A stretch of 64,000 nucleotides of DNA from JALORV01 sp963766365 (GCA_963766365.1 CAVXZK010000003.1:302647-366646), one strand, 5' to 3'. Positions 27,088 to 37,971 are shown, numbered from the stretch's first letter. Notes: generated from the letters alone by a model not told the origin. Made by a program: numbers and translations.

Positions 27088-28506
27088 CTATCCGTCCAGC
27101 CGCTGTTGCCAGTGCGCGACCTGCTTCAACACCTGGGACGGCGCCGTGCCGCCGGAGTGGTCACGTGCAGAGACCGAGCCTTCCAGCGTCAGCGCGGGCT
27201 GCACGTCGTCGTCGATCAGCGGTGAAAACTCCCTCAACTGCGCCATCGGCAGCTCGGCGAGATCGACTTCGCGTGCGGAAGCTGCCTTCACGGCCCGGGC
27301 CACCACTTCGTGGGCCTCACGGAACGGCAGGCCCTTGCGCACGAGGTAGTCGGCGAGGTCGGTGGCTGTCGAATAGCCCTCGGCCGCCGCCCGGCGCATC
27401 GCCTCGGCGTCGGCCTCGATGCCCGGAACCATCTCGACGAGGGCGCGCAGCGTGTCGAGCACGGTGTCGACCGTGTCGAATAGCGGCTCCTTGTCTTCCT
27501 GGTTGTCCTTGTTGTAGGCGAGCGGCTGGCCCTTCATCAGCGTCAGCAGCCCCATCAGGTGGCCGATGACGCGGCCGCTCTTGCCGCGGGCAAGTTCAGG
27601 CACGTCCGGGTTCTTCTTCTGCGGCATGATCGACGAGCCGGTCGTGAAGCGGTCCGGCAGCCGGACGAAGCCGAAGCGGGGGCTCATCCACAGCACCAGT
27701 TCCTCCGCGAGCCTGGATATGTGCATCATCAGTAGCGCGGCCGCAGAGGTGAACTCGATCGCGAAATCGCGGTCGCTGACAGCGTCAAGCGAGTTCGCGG
27801 CAATGGCCTCGAAGCCCAGGCGCTCCGCCACGAACGCGCGATCGATCGCAAACGTCGTGCCGGCGAGGGCGGCTGCGCCCAGCGGCAGGCGATTGATGCG
27901 GCGCCGGGCATCGAGCAGGCGTTCACGGTCTCGCTCGAACATCTCGACATAGGCCAGAAAGTGATGGCCGAAAGTCACCGGCTGGGCGACCTGCAGATGG
28001 GTGAAGCCGGGCATGATGGTCGCGGCATGGCGCTCCGCCTGCGCGACCAGCGCGCGCTGCAGCGCCCGCAACACCACGACGATGCGGTCGACTTCGCCGC
28101 GCAGCCACAGCCGCAGGTCGGTGGCCACCTGGTCGTTGCGCGAGCGCCCGGTGTGCAGTCGCTTGCCGGCGTCGCCGACGAGTTCAGTGAGCCTCTTCTC
28201 GACATTGAGGTGCACGTCCTCTAGGTCGAGGCGCCATTCGAACTCGCCACGCTCGATCTCGCCGCGGATCTGCGCCAGCCCGCGCTCGATCGCCGCGAGA
28301 TCATCCTTCGAGATGATCCCCTGCCGGGCCAGCATCGCGGCATGCGCCAGCGATCCTTCGATGTCGGCGAGCGCCAGGCGACGGTCGAAACCGACCGAGG
28401 CCGTGTATCGCAGCACGAAATCCGCGACCGGTTCGTCGAATCGACCGGACCATGCGCTGCTTTTCGTGCCTAGCGGATCGGATGGTGTCGCGGGGGGCTC
28501 TGACAT
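27088..28506 (-). CDS. argH: Argininosuccinate lyase
   Basis: ATG 28506 gives 472 residues, close to the family's 460; an in-frame extension upstream would overlap the divergent sensor gene. The signature [12 protein letters not shown] contains the catalytic serine. [17 protein letters not shown] and [17 protein letters not shown] are the other active-site segments. It splits argininosuccinate to arginine and fumarate in the last step of arginine synthesis. A TATAAT lies at 28579-28584 on its strand. Its place beside algZ-algR is the same as in pseudomonads. Confidence 0.96.
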   Translation of the reverse strand: MSEPPATPSDPLGTKSSAWSGRFDEPVADFVLRYTASVGFDRRLALADIEGSLAHAAMLARQGIISKDDLAAIERGLAQIRGEIERGEFEWRLDLEDVHLNVEKRLTELVGDAGKRLHTGRSRNDQVATDLRLWLRGEVDRIVVVLRALQRALVAQAERHAATIMPGFTHLQVAQPVTFGHHFLAYVEMFERDRERLLDARRRINRLPLGAAALAGTTFAIDRAFVAERLGFEAIAANSLDAVSDRDFAIEFTSAAALLMMHISRLAEELVLWMSPRFGFVRLPDRFTTGSSIMPQKKNPDVPELARGKSGRVIGHLMGLLTLMKGQPLAYNKDNQEDKEPLFDTVDTVLDTLRALVEMVPGIEADAEAMRRAAAEGYSTATDLADYLVRKGLPFREAHEVVARAVKAASAREVDLAELPMAQLREFSPLIDDDVQPALTLEGSVSARDHSGGTAPSQVLKQVAHWQQRLDG

Positions 28507-28589
28507 AATCGTTTCGAGGGGAGGGCGGCCATGTGCATCGAACCGAGGACCACCATCGCAACTTGTGAGTCGTCGCCGATTATAGGTTT

Positions 28590-29633
28590 GTGAAGCCGAC
28601 GCCACCTGCGATCAAGGGTCCGCTCGCCCGAGCGGAGACTGCCGCCCCGACGCCGCGCCAGGTCATACCCGATGGCTGCAACATGGGGGTGCTGCTTCGT
28701 GTGATCGGCATCGTCGTGGCGCTGTCATTGACCGCCGCTGTCGCCGACGCCGCGAGCCCGGCGGAGACGCTGGCTCAGTTCCTGCGGATCACCTCGATCG
28801 CCGCGCCCGCCACACTGACCACGCTGATGCTCTGGTGCGCGGAGCTGCGCGCATTGCCCGTGCTGACGGTTCCCGTACAGCGCGCCATCGCGTGGGCGAC
28901 GCCCGCGGTCGTCAGCCTGCTGCTGTCCTCGCTGCTGCGGGAGAGCACCAACGCCTGGACGCCGATCGGCCATGCGCTGGCAGCGCTGGCACTGGGCGCC
29001 GGGGTGCAGCACTACTACGAGCTGCGCCAGCGCGCGTTCTCGCCGGCGCTGGCCGAGGCCAAGTATCAGGCGCTGCAATCACGCATCCGCCCGCATTTCC
29101 TCTTCAACAGCCTCAACGCGGTGCTGGCGGTGATCCGCACCGAACCGGGCAAGGCCGAGCGCATGCTGGAAAGCATTGCCGAACTGTTCCGCGCGGTCAT
29201 GGCGGACACGCGCAAGCTCGTGCCACTGGCGCAGGAGATCGAGCTCTGCCGCAACTATGTGGAGATCGAGCAGACCCGGCTTGGAAATAGGCTGGCCGTT
29301 GACTGGCAAATCGGGGCATACCACCCCCGGGCAAAAGTGCCACAGTTGCTACTGCAGCCGGTGATTGAAAACGCGATCCGGTACGGAGCTGAAAAGCTCC
29401 CGGGGTGCGCAGATATCATCGTGCGGGTACGTCAGCACGGATTCACGCTGGAATTGTTCGTCAGCAATCCGATTGCACCGGAGCGCCCTGAGCGCGAGGG
29501 CAACCAGATAGGACTGGCGAACATCCGTGGCCGGCTGGCCTTGATTTATGACCTCGAAGCGAAGATCGAGACGCAGGTCAGGCGCAATCGCTTCGAACTG
29601 ACGATGACCTTGCCGGTCGAGAAACGCGCCTGA
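28590..29633 (+). CDS. algZ: LytS/AlgZ (FimS)-type sensor histidine kinase
   Basis: The 347-residue protein from GTG 28590 (ATG 28683 is an alternative) has about four membrane helices, then the His_kinase domain with His169 in [14 protein letters not shown] and the N box [13 protein letters not shown]. The usual DxGxG motif of the ATP lid is replaced by [11 protein letters not shown]. Atypical ATP-binding boxes are also a feature of Pseudomonas AlgZ/FimS. It precedes the LytTR regulator by ten bases and together they match the argH-algZ-algR-hemC locus. The argH promoter and this start overlap, so expression of the two may interfere. Confidence 0.88.
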   Translation: MKPTPPAIKGPLARAETAAPTPRQVIPDGCNMGVLLRVIGIVVALSLTAAVADAASPAETLAQFLRITSIAAPATLTTLMLWCAELRALPVLTVPVQRAIAWATPAVVSLLLSSLLRESTNAWTPIGHALAALALGAGVQHYYELRQRAFSPALAEAKYQALQSRIRPHFLFNSLNAVLAVIRTEPGKAERMLESIAELFRAVMADTRKLVPLAQEIELCRNYVEIEQTRLGNRLAVDWQIGAYHPRAKVPQLLLQPVIENAIRYGAEKLPGCADIIVRVRQHGFTLELFVSNPIAPERPEREGNQIGLANIRGRLALIYDLEAKIETQVRRNRFELTMTLPVEKRA

Positions 29634-29643
29634 AGGGCCCGCC

Positions 29644-30417
29644 ATGTTGAACGTGATGATTGTCGACGATGAACCTCCGGCGCGAGCACGCCTCGGACAG
29701 GTTCTGCGCGACTGCTCCGAACAGGTTTCGCTGCAGCTGGTGGGCGAGGCCGGTGGCGGCATCCACGGACTCGAGGAAGTCGACCGGCTCAATCCCGACG
29801 TCGTGCTGCTCGACATTCACATGCCGGACATGAACGGCATCGAGATGGCGCGGCACCTGGCGCAACGGAACAATCCGCCGGCGGTGATCTTCGTGACGGC
29901 GTATGACGAGCATGCTCTCGAGGCGTTTGAAGTGCGCGCGCTCGACTACCTGATGAAACCGGTGCGGGCCGAGCGGCTGGTCGCCGCGCTGGCGCGGGCC
30001 GAACGTTTCCGCACGCACGAACCGCGCATCGAAGACCTCGCCAAGACGATCGGAGCGGTGCGTTCGCACGTGACGGTCTCCGAACGCGGCCGCATGATCC
30101 TGGTCCCGGTCGAGGACATCGTCTACCTGCGCGCAGAACTGAAGTACGTGACGATCCGCACGGTGGCGCGCGAGCACCTGACCGAGGAATCGCTGACGTC
30201 GCTCGAAAGCGAGTTCGGCGAGCGCTTCGTGCGCATTCACCGCAATGCGCTGGTCGCGCGCAGGGCCATCCTCGGCTTCCAGCGCGTCCGCGGCAGCATC
30301 GACGAAGAAGGTGAATCGTCGGAAGGTCACTGGGAAGTGCTGCTGAAGGATGTGCCGGAACGGCTGCCCATCAGTCGCCGGCAGTGGCCGACGGTGAAGG
30401 CAGCGTCGAAGTCATAG
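29644..30417 (+). CDS. algR: LytTR response regulator, AlgR-like
   Basis: The 257-residue protein has a receiver domain with Asp57 in VVLLDIHMPDMNG and a C-terminal LytTR DNA-binding domain (about 145-250; YLRAELKYVTIRT and RFVRIHRNALVAR). It starts ten bases after algZ with GAAGGG upstream. In pseudomonads AlgR controls alginate, twitching motility and haem-linked genes; targets here are not known. Its TAG stop is the first codon of a structured intergenic repeat. Confidence 0.93.
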   Translation: MLNVMIVDDEPPARARLGQVLRDCSEQVSLQLVGEAGGGIHGLEEVDRLNPDVVLLDIHMPDMNGIEMARHLAQRNNPPAVIFVTAYDEHALEAFEVRALDYLMKPVRAERLVAALARAERFRTHEPRIEDLAKTIGAVRSHVTVSERGRMILVPVEDIVYLRAELKYVTIRTVAREHLTEESLTSLESEFGERFVRIHRNALVARRAILGFQRVRGSIDEEGESSEGHWEVLLKDVPERLPISRRQWPTVKAASKS

Positions 30418-30547
30418 CGTCGCTCGTGTACGCGATCGGCTGCGCCGATCGCACGTGCACTCGCTCCGGTTACGGTTCTCGCGTCCGCGAGAACCGCTCA
30501 ACACTAATCAGTCGGCTGCGCTCCGGAGCGGCCGCGCGCTCCGCCGA
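30415..30547 (+). repeat. Stop-anchored structured repeat, copy 1 (algR end)
   Basis: Beginning at the algR stop codon, TAGCGTCGCTCGTGTACGC leads into a hairpin (GCGATCGGC, loop TGC, GCCGATCGC; 30432-30452). A second hairpin follows (GGTTCTCGC, GTCC, GCGAGAACC; about 30473-30494). The 38-base core at 30510-30547 is repeated exactly, in inverse orientation, at 30778-30815 and 51412-51449. It faces copy 2 as one arm of a long imperfect inverted repeat. Confidence 0.85.
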
Positions 30548-30777
30548 CATTCAACGGCACGACTCCCACCCGACCTCCCTCAGCGAGGGAGGGGTAACGC
30601 ACCCCATCCCTACACCCTTCCCCGCCAGGCGGGGAAGGGGCAACAGTCGTCTGCGGCAAGTTGACCCTTCAACGGGCCTGCTTCGCACCCGCCCCTCGCG
30701 GAGGGGCGGGACGGGGTGGGGAGCAACCATCCCTCTCGCTTGGCGAGAGGGCAGGGAGAGTGCCGAGCATTTGTCTT
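30548..30777. other. Spacer between the two repeat arms, rich in GC hairpins
   Basis: There is no gene here. The stretch holds successive perfect hairpins: CCTCCCTC/GAGGGAGG, CCCTTCCCCGCC/GGGGAAGGG, CCGCCCCTCGCG/GAGGGGCGG and CCCTCTCGC/GCGAGAGGG. They resemble intergenic repeats often found in betaproteobacteria and may terminate both algR and ppc transcripts. Short open frames across it look like translation of repeats. Confidence 0.6.
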
Positions 30778-30908
30778 TCGGCGGAGCGCGCGGCCGCTCC
30801 GGAGCGCAGCCGACTGATCAATGTTGAACGGCGCCGCAAAGCGGCGCCGTAACCGGAGCGAGTGCACGTGCATCGGCGAAGCCGATGCGTACACGAGCGA
30901 CGCTGCTA
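30778..30908 (-). repeat. Stop-anchored structured repeat, copy 2 (ppc end)
   Basis: On the minus strand this begins with the ppc stop (TAGCAGCGTCGCTCGTGTACGC). It then has the hairpin GCATCGGC-TTC-GCCGATGC (30870-30888), a second hairpin ACGGCGCCGC-TTT-GCGGCGCCGT and the shared 38-base core (30778-30815). It is about 130 bases long and inverted relative to copy 1. The hairpin arms differ from copy 1 but still pair. Confidence 0.85.
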
Positions 30909-33644
30909 CCCGGTATTTCGCAGTCCCGCCGAGATCCCGTTGATCGTCAGGTGAATCCCGCGCTTGATCCGTTCGTCCGTGACTCCCGCGCGATGCCGCT
31001 TGATGAGCTCGACCTGCAGGTGGTTGAGCGGGTCGATGTAGGGCAGGCGGTGCCGCAGGGCTTGCTGCAGTTCCGGGCTCTTTTCCAGCAGGTGCTTCTG
31101 GCCGGTGATCGCAAGCAGATGGCGCGTCGCGAGCCGCCATTCGCTGCGGATCGCCGCCATGATGACGGCACCGCGACGGCGGTTCTGCGCCAGCTGCGCG
31201 TAGCGCCCGCCGATGGCGAGATCCGCCTTGGCCAGCACCATTTCCATGTTCGACAGCAGTGTGCGGAAGAACGGCCAGTCACGCGCCATCGCGGCCAGCA
31301 CGCCGCTGCGCTCGCGCCGCAGTCGTGCGCTGCCTTCGCCGAGCCAGGCTTCGATGCCGCTGCCGAAGCCATACCAGCCCGGCAGCAGGATGCGACACTG
31401 GCCCCACGAAAACACCCACGGAATCGCTCGCAGGTCTTCGATGCGTCCGGTGAAGCGACGCGCTGCAGGCCGGCTGCCGATGTTGAGTTCCATGATCTCC
31501 GTGATCGGCGTCGCGCTGAAGAAGAACTCCGCAAATCCGTCGGTCTCGTAGACCAGCGCGCGGTAGGCACGGTGCGCATGTCTCGCGATCTCATCCATCG
31601 CTGCCTCGAATACGCGCTCCTGCGCCGGGGCTAACGCGGGCGGCGCCAGGCTGGCCTCGAGCAGGGCGGCGACCAGCGTTTCCAGGTGATTTCTACCCAG
31701 GCGCGGATCCGCATAACGAGCCTGGATGATTTCGCCCTGCTCGGTCAGGCGCAGTTGCCCGCGGACGCTGCCCGGGGGCTGCGCGAGGATGGCGTCGTAG
31801 CTCGGGCCGCCACCGCGTCCGACCGTGCCGCCGCGACCGTGGAACAGTCTCAGTCGCAGGTGCTCGGTATCGGCGAGCCGTGTCAGTCGCTGCGTGGTCC
31901 GGTACAGCTGCCAGGTCGACATCAGGAAGCCGCCGTCCTTGTTGCTGTCCGAATACCCGAGCATCACTTCCTGCAGCGGTTCGCGGGCCGCCGGAGCGAG
32001 CAGCAGGCTGCGCAGGCCAGGATGCGCCCACAGTTCGCGCATGATCGTGGGCGCCCGTTCAAGGTCGTCGATCGTCTCGAAGAGCGGCACGACCATCAGC
32101 CGGCAGTGGCGCTGCTCGATCCCGCCCAGCAGGCCGCACTCCTTCTGCAGCAGCGCGACCTCCAGCAGGTCCGAGAGCGCCTCGGTGTGGGAAACGATAT
32201 GGCGCTCGATCGCGCGTGCGCCGAAGGCGCTGCGCAGCTCACGCGCGGCGTCGAACACCGCGAGTTCGGTCTGGGTGCGGGCGCTGTACTGCAGGTGTGC
32301 CGAAACCAGCGGCCGCGCGTGCGCCAGTTCGCGCGACAGCAGGCGCACGCGCTCGGTCTCGCCCAGGTGCCGGTAATCGGTGCACACCTCGGCCGCGGCG
32401 AGCAGTTCGGCGACGACGGCTTCCAGCACGTCCGAGCTCTGGCGCAGGTCGAGCGTGGCTCCGTGGAAGCCGAACACCTCAACCGAGCGCAGCAGCGGCT
32501 CCACCCGGAGGCGCGCAATGCGCGCGCTGCCGTGGCGCGCCAGTGAATCGGCCACGGTCTGCAGGTCCTGATGGAACTGCTCGGCCGTGTCATAGGGCGC
32601 AGCAGCCGCGACGGCGGGTCGCGCATGAAGGGAAAGGCCGAGTCGCGCTGCGGTCGCCAGCAGGCGGGCGTAGACGCCGGTCAGGGCCAGGCGGTACGGC
32701 TCGTCCGCCCGCTGCCGTGACGGGTCGGGACTTTCACGTGCGAGCGCATCGAGCTGCGCGCTGACCGATGTCAGCAGCTGCGACATCGACAGTTCCGCGC
32801 CCAGTGCGTGCACCGCCCCGGCATAGTGGTCGAAAACGGTGGTCGATTGCGCAAAGAGCGCAGCCCGCATCGTTTCCGCCGTGACATGGGGGTGGCCATC
32901 TCGATCGCCACCGATCCAGCTGCCCAGCGCGAGGAACGGCGGAATGCGCTCGGGCAGTCGTGCCTGGTGCGACAGGTCCGCGTACAGCGCAGGCATTTCG
33001 CGCAGGAAGGTCGTGCGCCAGTAGGCGAGCGCGTTGGTGATCTCGTCATGCACGCTGAGCTTGGTTGGACGCAGCATGCGCGTCTGCCAGAGCGTCGAAA
33101 TGGCGGCGAGCAGCTCGTCGTCGATCTTCGTGTGACGGTCCTCTGGCGCCGTTTCACGCGCTTCGATCAGCGCCGCGATCGAGCGTTCGGCGTCGAGGAT
33201 GCTCTTGCGGCGCACCTCGGTCGGATGCGCGGTCAGCACCGGCATCAGGCAGGCGTCTGCAAGCAACGATGCCAGTCGGCGCGGGCCGATGCGGCGCTCC
33301 TGCAGCGAGTCGAGCGCACGCGCGAGCGACCCCGGCCTCGCAGGGCCGTCGGCGCTCTGTCGACGCACGAGGTGCCGGTCCTCGGCGATGTTCGCCAGAT
33401 GCGAGAAGTAGCTGAACGAGCGCACGACACCGATCGTTTCATCGCGCGACAACTTGCGCAGCAGTCCGTCGAGCTGGCGCGTCGCGGCGGGATCGCCTTC
33501 GCGGCGGAAGCGCAGCGCGGTCTGCCGGATCGCTTCCACCTTGCCGTACAACGCTTCGCCTTCGTGGCCGCGCAGTACCTCGCCAAGCAGCTGTCCGAGC
33601 AGCCGGATGTCGTGGCGCAGGCCGTGGTCGAGTGCGGTCGTCAT
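30906..33644 (-). CDS. ppc: Phosphoenolpyruvate carboxylase
   Basis: The start is ATG 33644, with GGAAGG five bases upstream. The frame stays open beyond it across hemC, but that part is antisense. The 912-residue enzyme carboxylates PEP with bicarbonate to oxaloacetate. Catalytic His140 lies in [52 protein letters not shown] and the C-terminal [13 protein letters not shown] are all present, and it ends in the typical NTG. ppc lies between algR and hemC but on the other strand, a variation on the usual algR-hemC adjacency. It is divergent from hemC. Confidence 0.97.
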   Translation of the reverse strand: MTTALDHGLRHDIRLLGQLLGEVLRGHEGEALYGKVEAIRQTALRFRREGDPAATRQLDGLLRKLSRDETIGVVRSFSYFSHLANIAEDRHLVRRQSADGPARPGSLARALDSLQERRIGPRRLASLLADACLMPVLTAHPTEVRRKSILDAERSIAALIEARETAPEDRHTKIDDELLAAISTLWQTRMLRPTKLSVHDEITNALAYWRTTFLREMPALYADLSHQARLPERIPPFLALGSWIGGDRDGHPHVTAETMRAALFAQSTTVFDHYAGAVHALGAELSMSQLLTSVSAQLDALARESPDPSRQRADEPYRLALTGVYARLLATAARLGLSLHARPAVAAAAPYDTAEQFHQDLQTVADSLARHGSARIARLRVEPLLRSVEVFGFHGATLDLRQSSDVLEAVVAELLAAAEVCTDYRHLGETERVRLLSRELAHARPLVSAHLQYSARTQTELAVFDAARELRSAFGARAIERHIVSHTEALSDLLEVALLQKECGLLGGIEQRHCRLMVVPLFETIDDLERAPTIMRELWAHPGLRSLLLAPAAREPLQEVMLGYSDSNKDGGFLMSTWQLYRTTQRLTRLADTEHLRLRLFHGRGGTVGRGGGPSYDAILAQPPGSVRGQLRLTEQGEIIQARYADPRLGRNHLETLVAALLEASLAPPALAPAQERVFEAAMDEIARHAHRAYRALVYETDGFAEFFFSATPITEIMELNIGSRPAARRFTGRIEDLRAIPWVFSWGQCRILLPGWYGFGSGIEAWLGEGSARLRRERSGVLAAMARDWPFFRTLLSNMEMVLAKADLAIGGRYAQLAQNRRRGAVIMAAIRSEWRLATRHLLAITGQKHLLEKSPELQQALRHRLPYIDPLNHLQVELIKRHRAGVTDERIKRGIHLTINGISAGLRNTG

Positions 33645-33741
33645 CGTTGCCTTCCACTGTGCATCATGCATGAAGCGCGAACCCCCGGTGCTAGACTCGC
33701 CGCGCTTTTTTGCAGGACACCGCAGTGAGAGGACGTCGTCG

Positions 33742-34665
33742 ATGAATGCGCCGGCGCGTGTCGTCATCGCGACGCGTGAAAGCCCGCTCGCCCTCTGGCA
33801 GGCCGAGCACGTCCGCGACATCCTGGCGAGCCGCCTGCCGGACACGCTGGTCGAACTGCTCGGCATGACCACGCGCGGTGACCAGATCCTCGATCGAACG
33901 CTGTCGAAAGTCGGCGGCAAGGGCCTCTTCGTCAAGGAGCTCGAAGTTGCACTCCTCGAGCGTCGTGCACAGCTTGCAGTGCACTCGCTGAAGGACGTCC
34001 CGATGCAACTCGCGCCGGAGTTCACGCTGGCCGCCGTGATGAAGCGCGAGGACCCGCGCGATTGCCTGGTTTCCAACCGCTTCCCCTCGCTCGAGGACCT
34101 GCCGGCCGGTGCCCGCGTCGGCACCTCGAGCCTGCGTCGCGAACTGATGCTGCGCGCCCGGTTTCCGTCGCTCCTGATCGAGGCGGTGCGCGGCAACGTC
34201 AACACGCGGCTCGCCAAGCTCGATCGCGGCGACTTCGATGCGTTGGTCATGGCGGCCGCCGGATTGAAGCGCCTTGGCCTGGCGTCGCGCATCCGCCAGA
34301 TCATTCCGACGGCGGTGTCGCTGCCGGCCCCGGGACAGGGTGCGCTGGGGATCGAGGTCTTGAGCGACGACTGCGCGACTGCGGAACTCCTGGCGCCGCT
34401 CGACGATGCCGCAACGCGCGCGGCGACCGCGGCCGAGCGTGGCGTCTCGCGCGGACTGGGTGGCAGTTGCCAGGTGCCGCTGGCCGCGTATGCCGAAGTC
34501 GAAGGCGACCGGTTGCGACTGCGTGCGCTGGTCGGCAACGCCGCGACCGGTGAGTACGTCGAGACCGAAGCCAGCGGCGCTTGGGCCGAGGCGGATGACT
34601 TGGCGTCGCGAGCCGTTGCGCACCTGAAGGAGCGCGGGGCACTGCGACTGCTGGGCATGGCCTGA
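33742..34665 (+). CDS. hemC: Hydroxymethylbilane synthase (porphobilinogen deaminase)
   Basis: ATG 33742 follows AGAGGA and gives 307 residues. The enzyme joins four porphobilinogens into hydroxymethylbilane. [38 protein letters not shown] and [13 protein letters not shown] are conserved active-site segments. The dipyrromethane cofactor cysteine is in [13 protein letters not shown]. It is the first gene of hemC-hemD-hemX-hemY and is divergent from ppc. TAGACT near 33691 may be its -10 box. Confidence 0.97.
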   Translation: MNAPARVVIATRESPLALWQAEHVRDILASRLPDTLVELLGMTTRGDQILDRTLSKVGGKGLFVKELEVALLERRAQLAVHSLKDVPMQLAPEFTLAAVMKREDPRDCLVSNRFPSLEDLPAGARVGTSSLRRELMLRARFPSLLIEAVRGNVNTRLAKLDRGDFDALVMAAAGLKRLGLASRIRQIIPTAVSLPAPGQGALGIEVLSDDCATAELLAPLDDAATRAATAAERGVSRGLGGSCQVPLAAYAEVEGDRLRLRALVGNAATGEYVETEASGAWAEADDLASRAVAHLKERGALRLLGMA

Positions 34666-34670
34666 AAGGC

Positions 34671-35438
34671 GTGAATCCACCGGTCATCGTTACGCGTCCC
34701 GCACCAGCGGGGCCGCGGTTGCTGCGCCGGCTGCAGCAGGCGGGTCGGGACGCTGTCTGGTGGCCCGCCTTCGAACTTGGGGCCGCGCCGGATCCCTCAC
34801 GGGCCCGTGCGACGCTCGGCGCCCTCGCCGACTTCGACCTGGCGATCTTTGTCAGCCCGGCGGCGGTCCAGGCGGTGGCTGACCTGCGCGACGCCCCGTG
34901 GCCGCGCGACACGATGATCGGCGCTGTCGGCGCAGCCACCGAAGCCGCAGTGCACCGTCATCTGAAGTTGCCGGATGACGCGAGTGTCATTGCTCCTGCG
35001 GAGCATGGTTCGGGGTCGGAAGCGTTCTGGGCCGCGTGGATTCAGCAGGCTCGGGCCGCTCACCGCGTGCTGATCCTGCGCGCGCAGCACGGGCGGGAGT
35101 GGCTCGGTGAGCAGTTCGGGTCCACCGGGGCGCAGGTCGAGATGCTGCCCGTGTACACCCGGACGGAACACACACTTGACGGCGCGGGGCTCACACGTCT
35201 GCGCCGCTGGGTGGACGCGGACGCACGTGTGGTGACCGTGTTTTCCAGCAGCGAAGCGGTCGATGCGCTGGATCGCCAGCTGGTGGTGCCGTCCGGGGCG
35301 CCAGCCTGGCTGCGCCGTGGAGTCGCCGTCGCGACGCACGAGCGCGTTGCAGAAAAGCTGTTGGCTGCCGGCTACACGCGGGTTGAATTGTCCGCTCCGG
35401 ACGACGATGCGCTGATGGCGCGGCTAGAATTGTTTTAG
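34671..35438 (+). CDS. hemD: Uroporphyrinogen-III synthase
   Basis: This 255-residue protein begins at GTG 34671, five bases after hemC, with GAAAGG upstream. HemD sequences are divergent, but the two-domain fold shows VTRPAPAGPRLLRRLQQAG at the start, the FVSPAAVQAVA segment and VFSSSEAVDAL in the second half. It closes hydroxymethylbilane with inversion of ring D. The assignment rests on weak motifs plus unambiguous gene order. Confidence 0.9.
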   Translation: MNPPVIVTRPAPAGPRLLRRLQQAGRDAVWWPAFELGAAPDPSRARATLGALADFDLAIFVSPAAVQAVADLRDAPWPRDTMIGAVGAATEAAVHRHLKLPDDASVIAPAEHGSGSEAFWAAWIQQARAAHRVLILRAQHGREWLGEQFGSTGAQVEMLPVYTRTEHTLDGAGLTRLRRWVDADARVVTVFSSSEAVDALDRQLVVPSGAPAWLRRGVAVATHERVAEKLLAAGYTRVELSAPDDDALMARLELF

Positions 35439-35511
35439 CCCTTGCACCCCGTGGGGCCAACACGGCTGCCCCGCTCGATCAGCGATCGAGCCTGCTTCGA
35501 CGATCATTGCC

Positions 35512-36615
35512 TTGAACAACAGCGAGCTGCCTCCCAGCGAAACGGCGCAGCCTTCGGCCGTGCCGCCACCGAGCGCCAACGCCAGGTCCGTTGAGCCGCC
35601 GTCCGCGCGGCGTTCGAGCGCACCGTGGGCCGCGATCATCGCGATCGGCCTGGCGATCGCGGCCGCCGCCTACGCGCATGTCCAGCTGGGCAACCTGCGC
35701 AAGGAGTCGGCGCGCCGACTGGGCGAACTCGAACAGGCGACGCTGCGTGCAAACGAAACTGCCAATCGCGCCGACGCGGAGGCGCGTGCGGCGCGCGAGC
35801 GCACCGCGCTGCTCGAAGCCCGCCTGGCGGAGGAGCAGGGTCAGCGCGAGGCGCTCGAACAGCTGTACGCGGACCTGTCGCGCGGACGTGACGAAGCGGT
35901 ACTGGTCGAAGTCGAGCGCCTCGTTGCGATGGCAGGCCAGGAACTGTCGATCAGCGGCAACGTGGCGACGGCGCTGGCGGCGCTACAGACGGCGGATGTT
36001 CGCCTCGCGCGCACCGACAGCGCGCGGTTCCTGCCGCTGCGACGGATGATCGCGCGCGACATCGAACGGCTGAAGGTGGCGCCGACGGTCGACATCGCCG
36101 GCATGGCCGTGAAGCTGGATCAGATTGCCGCAGGTGTCGACACCTGGCCCTTGCTGTCGGACGCGCGAGCAGCCTCTGCCACCGGGGCATCGGCCCCGAC
36201 GACGCCGCCGGAAACCACCGGCCCGTCACCGGGATCACCCTGGTGGGAACGCTGGATCGAAAGGCTGCAGGCTGAGCTGGGCGAGTATCGCGACCTGGTG
36301 GTGCTGCGGCGTGTCGAGACGCCCGAGTCGCTGCTGCTGCAGCCACAGCAGCAACAACTCCTGCGTCTGCAGATTCGCATGCGGCTGTTGACCGCGCGGT
36401 CCGCGTTGCTGACGCGCAATGACCGGCTGTTTCGTGCGGATCTGCTCGAAGCGCAGGCTCTGGTCACACGGCACGTCGATGTGCGCCACCCGAACGTTGC
36501 TGCGGCGCTGGCGACAATCAGACAGTTTGCAACGACGGCACTGTCGATGGAGGTGCCGCAGATCAACGACAGCCTGGCGGCCGTGCGGGCGGCGCGCGTT
36601 GTGCCGGGTCGCTGA
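35512..36615 (+). CDS. hemX: HemX-like membrane protein of the hem operon
   Basis: This starts at TTG 35512 (367 residues); no ATG or GTG precedes the membrane helix. A proline/serine-rich head of about 40 residues is followed by one helix (APWAAIIAIGLAIAAAAYAHV). After it come a predicted coiled coil (about 65-125) and a C-terminal helical domain with QQQQLLRLQIRMRLL. HemX proteins of this type are sometimes labelled uroporphyrinogen methyltransferase, but there is no SAM-binding motif. A scaffold role with HemY is more plausible. Its stop shares one base with the hemY start. Confidence 0.88.
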   Translation: MNNSELPPSETAQPSAVPPPSANARSVEPPSARRSSAPWAAIIAIGLAIAAAAYAHVQLGNLRKESARRLGELEQATLRANETANRADAEARAARERTALLEARLAEEQGQREALEQLYADLSRGRDEAVLVEVERLVAMAGQELSISGNVATALAALQTADVRLARTDSARFLPLRRMIARDIERLKVAPTVDIAGMAVKLDQIAAGVDTWPLLSDARAASATGASAPTTPPETTGPSPGSPWWERWIERLQAELGEYRDLVVLRRVETPESLLLQPQQQQLLRLQIRMRLLTARSALLTRNDRLFRADLLEAQALVTRHVDVRHPNVAAALATIRQFATTALSMEVPQINDSLAAVRAARVVPGR

Positions 36616-37871
36616 TGCGCTGGCTGACCTGGGCGCTGGTAATTGCGCTGCTCGCCGCTGCGGTGGCCATGCTGCTGCAGATCAATGCCGGCAATGTGGC
36701 GTTCTTCGTACCGCCGCACCGGCTCGACGTCTCGCTCAACCTGTTCCTACTGGTGCTGACCGGAGTGCTGATGCTGGTTTACCTGGGCGCACGTGCCTGG
36801 CAGCGGGTGGTGGATTTCCCCGAGCAGGTGAGGCTGTATCGGGCGCGGCGCGAGGAAATTGGCGGGCAACAGGCGCTGGTCGAGGCAGTGCGCAGTCTGC
36901 TCGAAGGCCGCTTCGCCCGCGCCGAAAAGGCGGCGCGGGCGGCCCAGACTTCGACGCGTACTGCAGGGGTGGCGGCGCTGATCGGTGCGCGGGCGGCGCA
37001 CCGCATGCAGGAATACGAACGGCGCGACGACTGGCTTTCCCGTGCCGAGGACAGTCGCGAGGTCGATACCGCAAGGCTCGTCAGCAGCGCCGAGATGTGG
37101 TCGGAGCAGCGCGACAACGACGCCGCGCTGGGCGCCATCGATCGACTGCAGGGTGCCGGCGCGCGGCACATCCATGCGATGCGCATCGCCCTGAACGCGA
37201 ACCTGCAGTCCGGACGCTGGGACGAGGCCCTGAAGGCGCTACGTGCGCTGGAAAAGCGCAATGCGCTGCACCCGGTGCTGGCACGCAAGCTGAAACTCGC
37301 CGCATATCGCGAGCAACTCCTGACGCAGCGCTACGACCCGGTGTCTCTGGAAACGGCGTGGAATGCGATCCCTGCGGCCGACCGCGCACTGCCGGAGATC
37401 GCGCTCGAGGGTGCCCGGCTGCTTAATGTGGCGGGCCGCGGCGGTCGCGCCGCCGAGGCGATCGAGCAGGCGCTCAAGCTGCCGCACGCCGAGTGGGACG
37501 AAACCTGCATGCGGCTGCTCGACGAGTATGCAAGGACCCAGTCGTTTCCGGCACGCGGCCAGCTGGAGCGCGTCGAGCGCTGGCTCGCCGACTCGCCGCG
37601 CGACGATGCCACGCGAGCGGTCCTGCTCCGCACGGCAGGCCTGCTGTGCCTGCGTGAGCAACTGTGGGGCAAGTCGAAGAGCTATCTCAATGACAGCCTG
37701 CAGATTGCCAAGCATCCGGCCACCCTGGTGGCACTCGCGCGACTCGCGGATGCCCTCGGCAACGAAGCGGAGGCCGCGCAGCACTACCGCGAGGCCGCGC
37801 TGGGATTTGCGCAGCCGGTCGCATTGGCGTCCGACAGTGCGCGACCCGGACTGCGCGACCACGCCGTCTAG
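36615..37871 (+). CDS. hemY: HemY-like TPR membrane protein
   Basis: The 418-residue protein has two N-terminal helices (residues about 4-25 and 41-60) around the HemY_N signature NVAFFVPPHRLDVSLN, then a cytoplasmic run of TPR-like helices. It overlaps hemX by one base (TGATG). This proteobacterial HemY is not the Bacillus protoporphyrinogen oxidase of the same name; its function in haem metabolism is not settled. It ends the hem operon. Confidence 0.92.
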   Translation: MRWLTWALVIALLAAAVAMLLQINAGNVAFFVPPHRLDVSLNLFLLVLTGVLMLVYLGARAWQRVVDFPEQVRLYRARREEIGGQQALVEAVRSLLEGRFARAEKAARAAQTSTRTAGVAALIGARAAHRMQEYERRDDWLSRAEDSREVDTARLVSSAEMWSEQRDNDAALGAIDRLQGAGARHIHAMRIALNANLQSGRWDEALKALRALEKRNALHPVLARKLKLAAYREQLLTQRYDPVSLETAWNAIPAADRALPEIALEGARLLNVAGRGGRAAEAIEQALKLPHAEWDETCMRLLDEYARTQSFPARGQLERVERWLADSPRDDATRAVLLRTAGLLCLREQLWGKSKSYLNDSLQIAKHPATLVALARLADALGNEAEAAQHYREAALGFAQPVALASDSARPGLRDHAV

Positions 37872-37971
37872 TTCCCGGGAATGCCTCTCGCTTGACACGG
37901 TTGGTGCCGGCCCCGAGACTGCGCCTCCGTCGCGCTGCATCCCTCGTGCGGCGACAAAGCTAGGAGACATC

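Noticed and set aside
30548..30777. CRISPR-like array of short repeats
   Set aside because: The hairpins differ from each other in sequence and spacing; there is no regular repeat-spacer unit and no cas gene in the window.
33645..34658. N-terminal extension of phosphoenolpyruvate carboxylase
   Set aside because: The frame is antisense to hemC; the proper start at 33644 has a ribosome site and matches family length.
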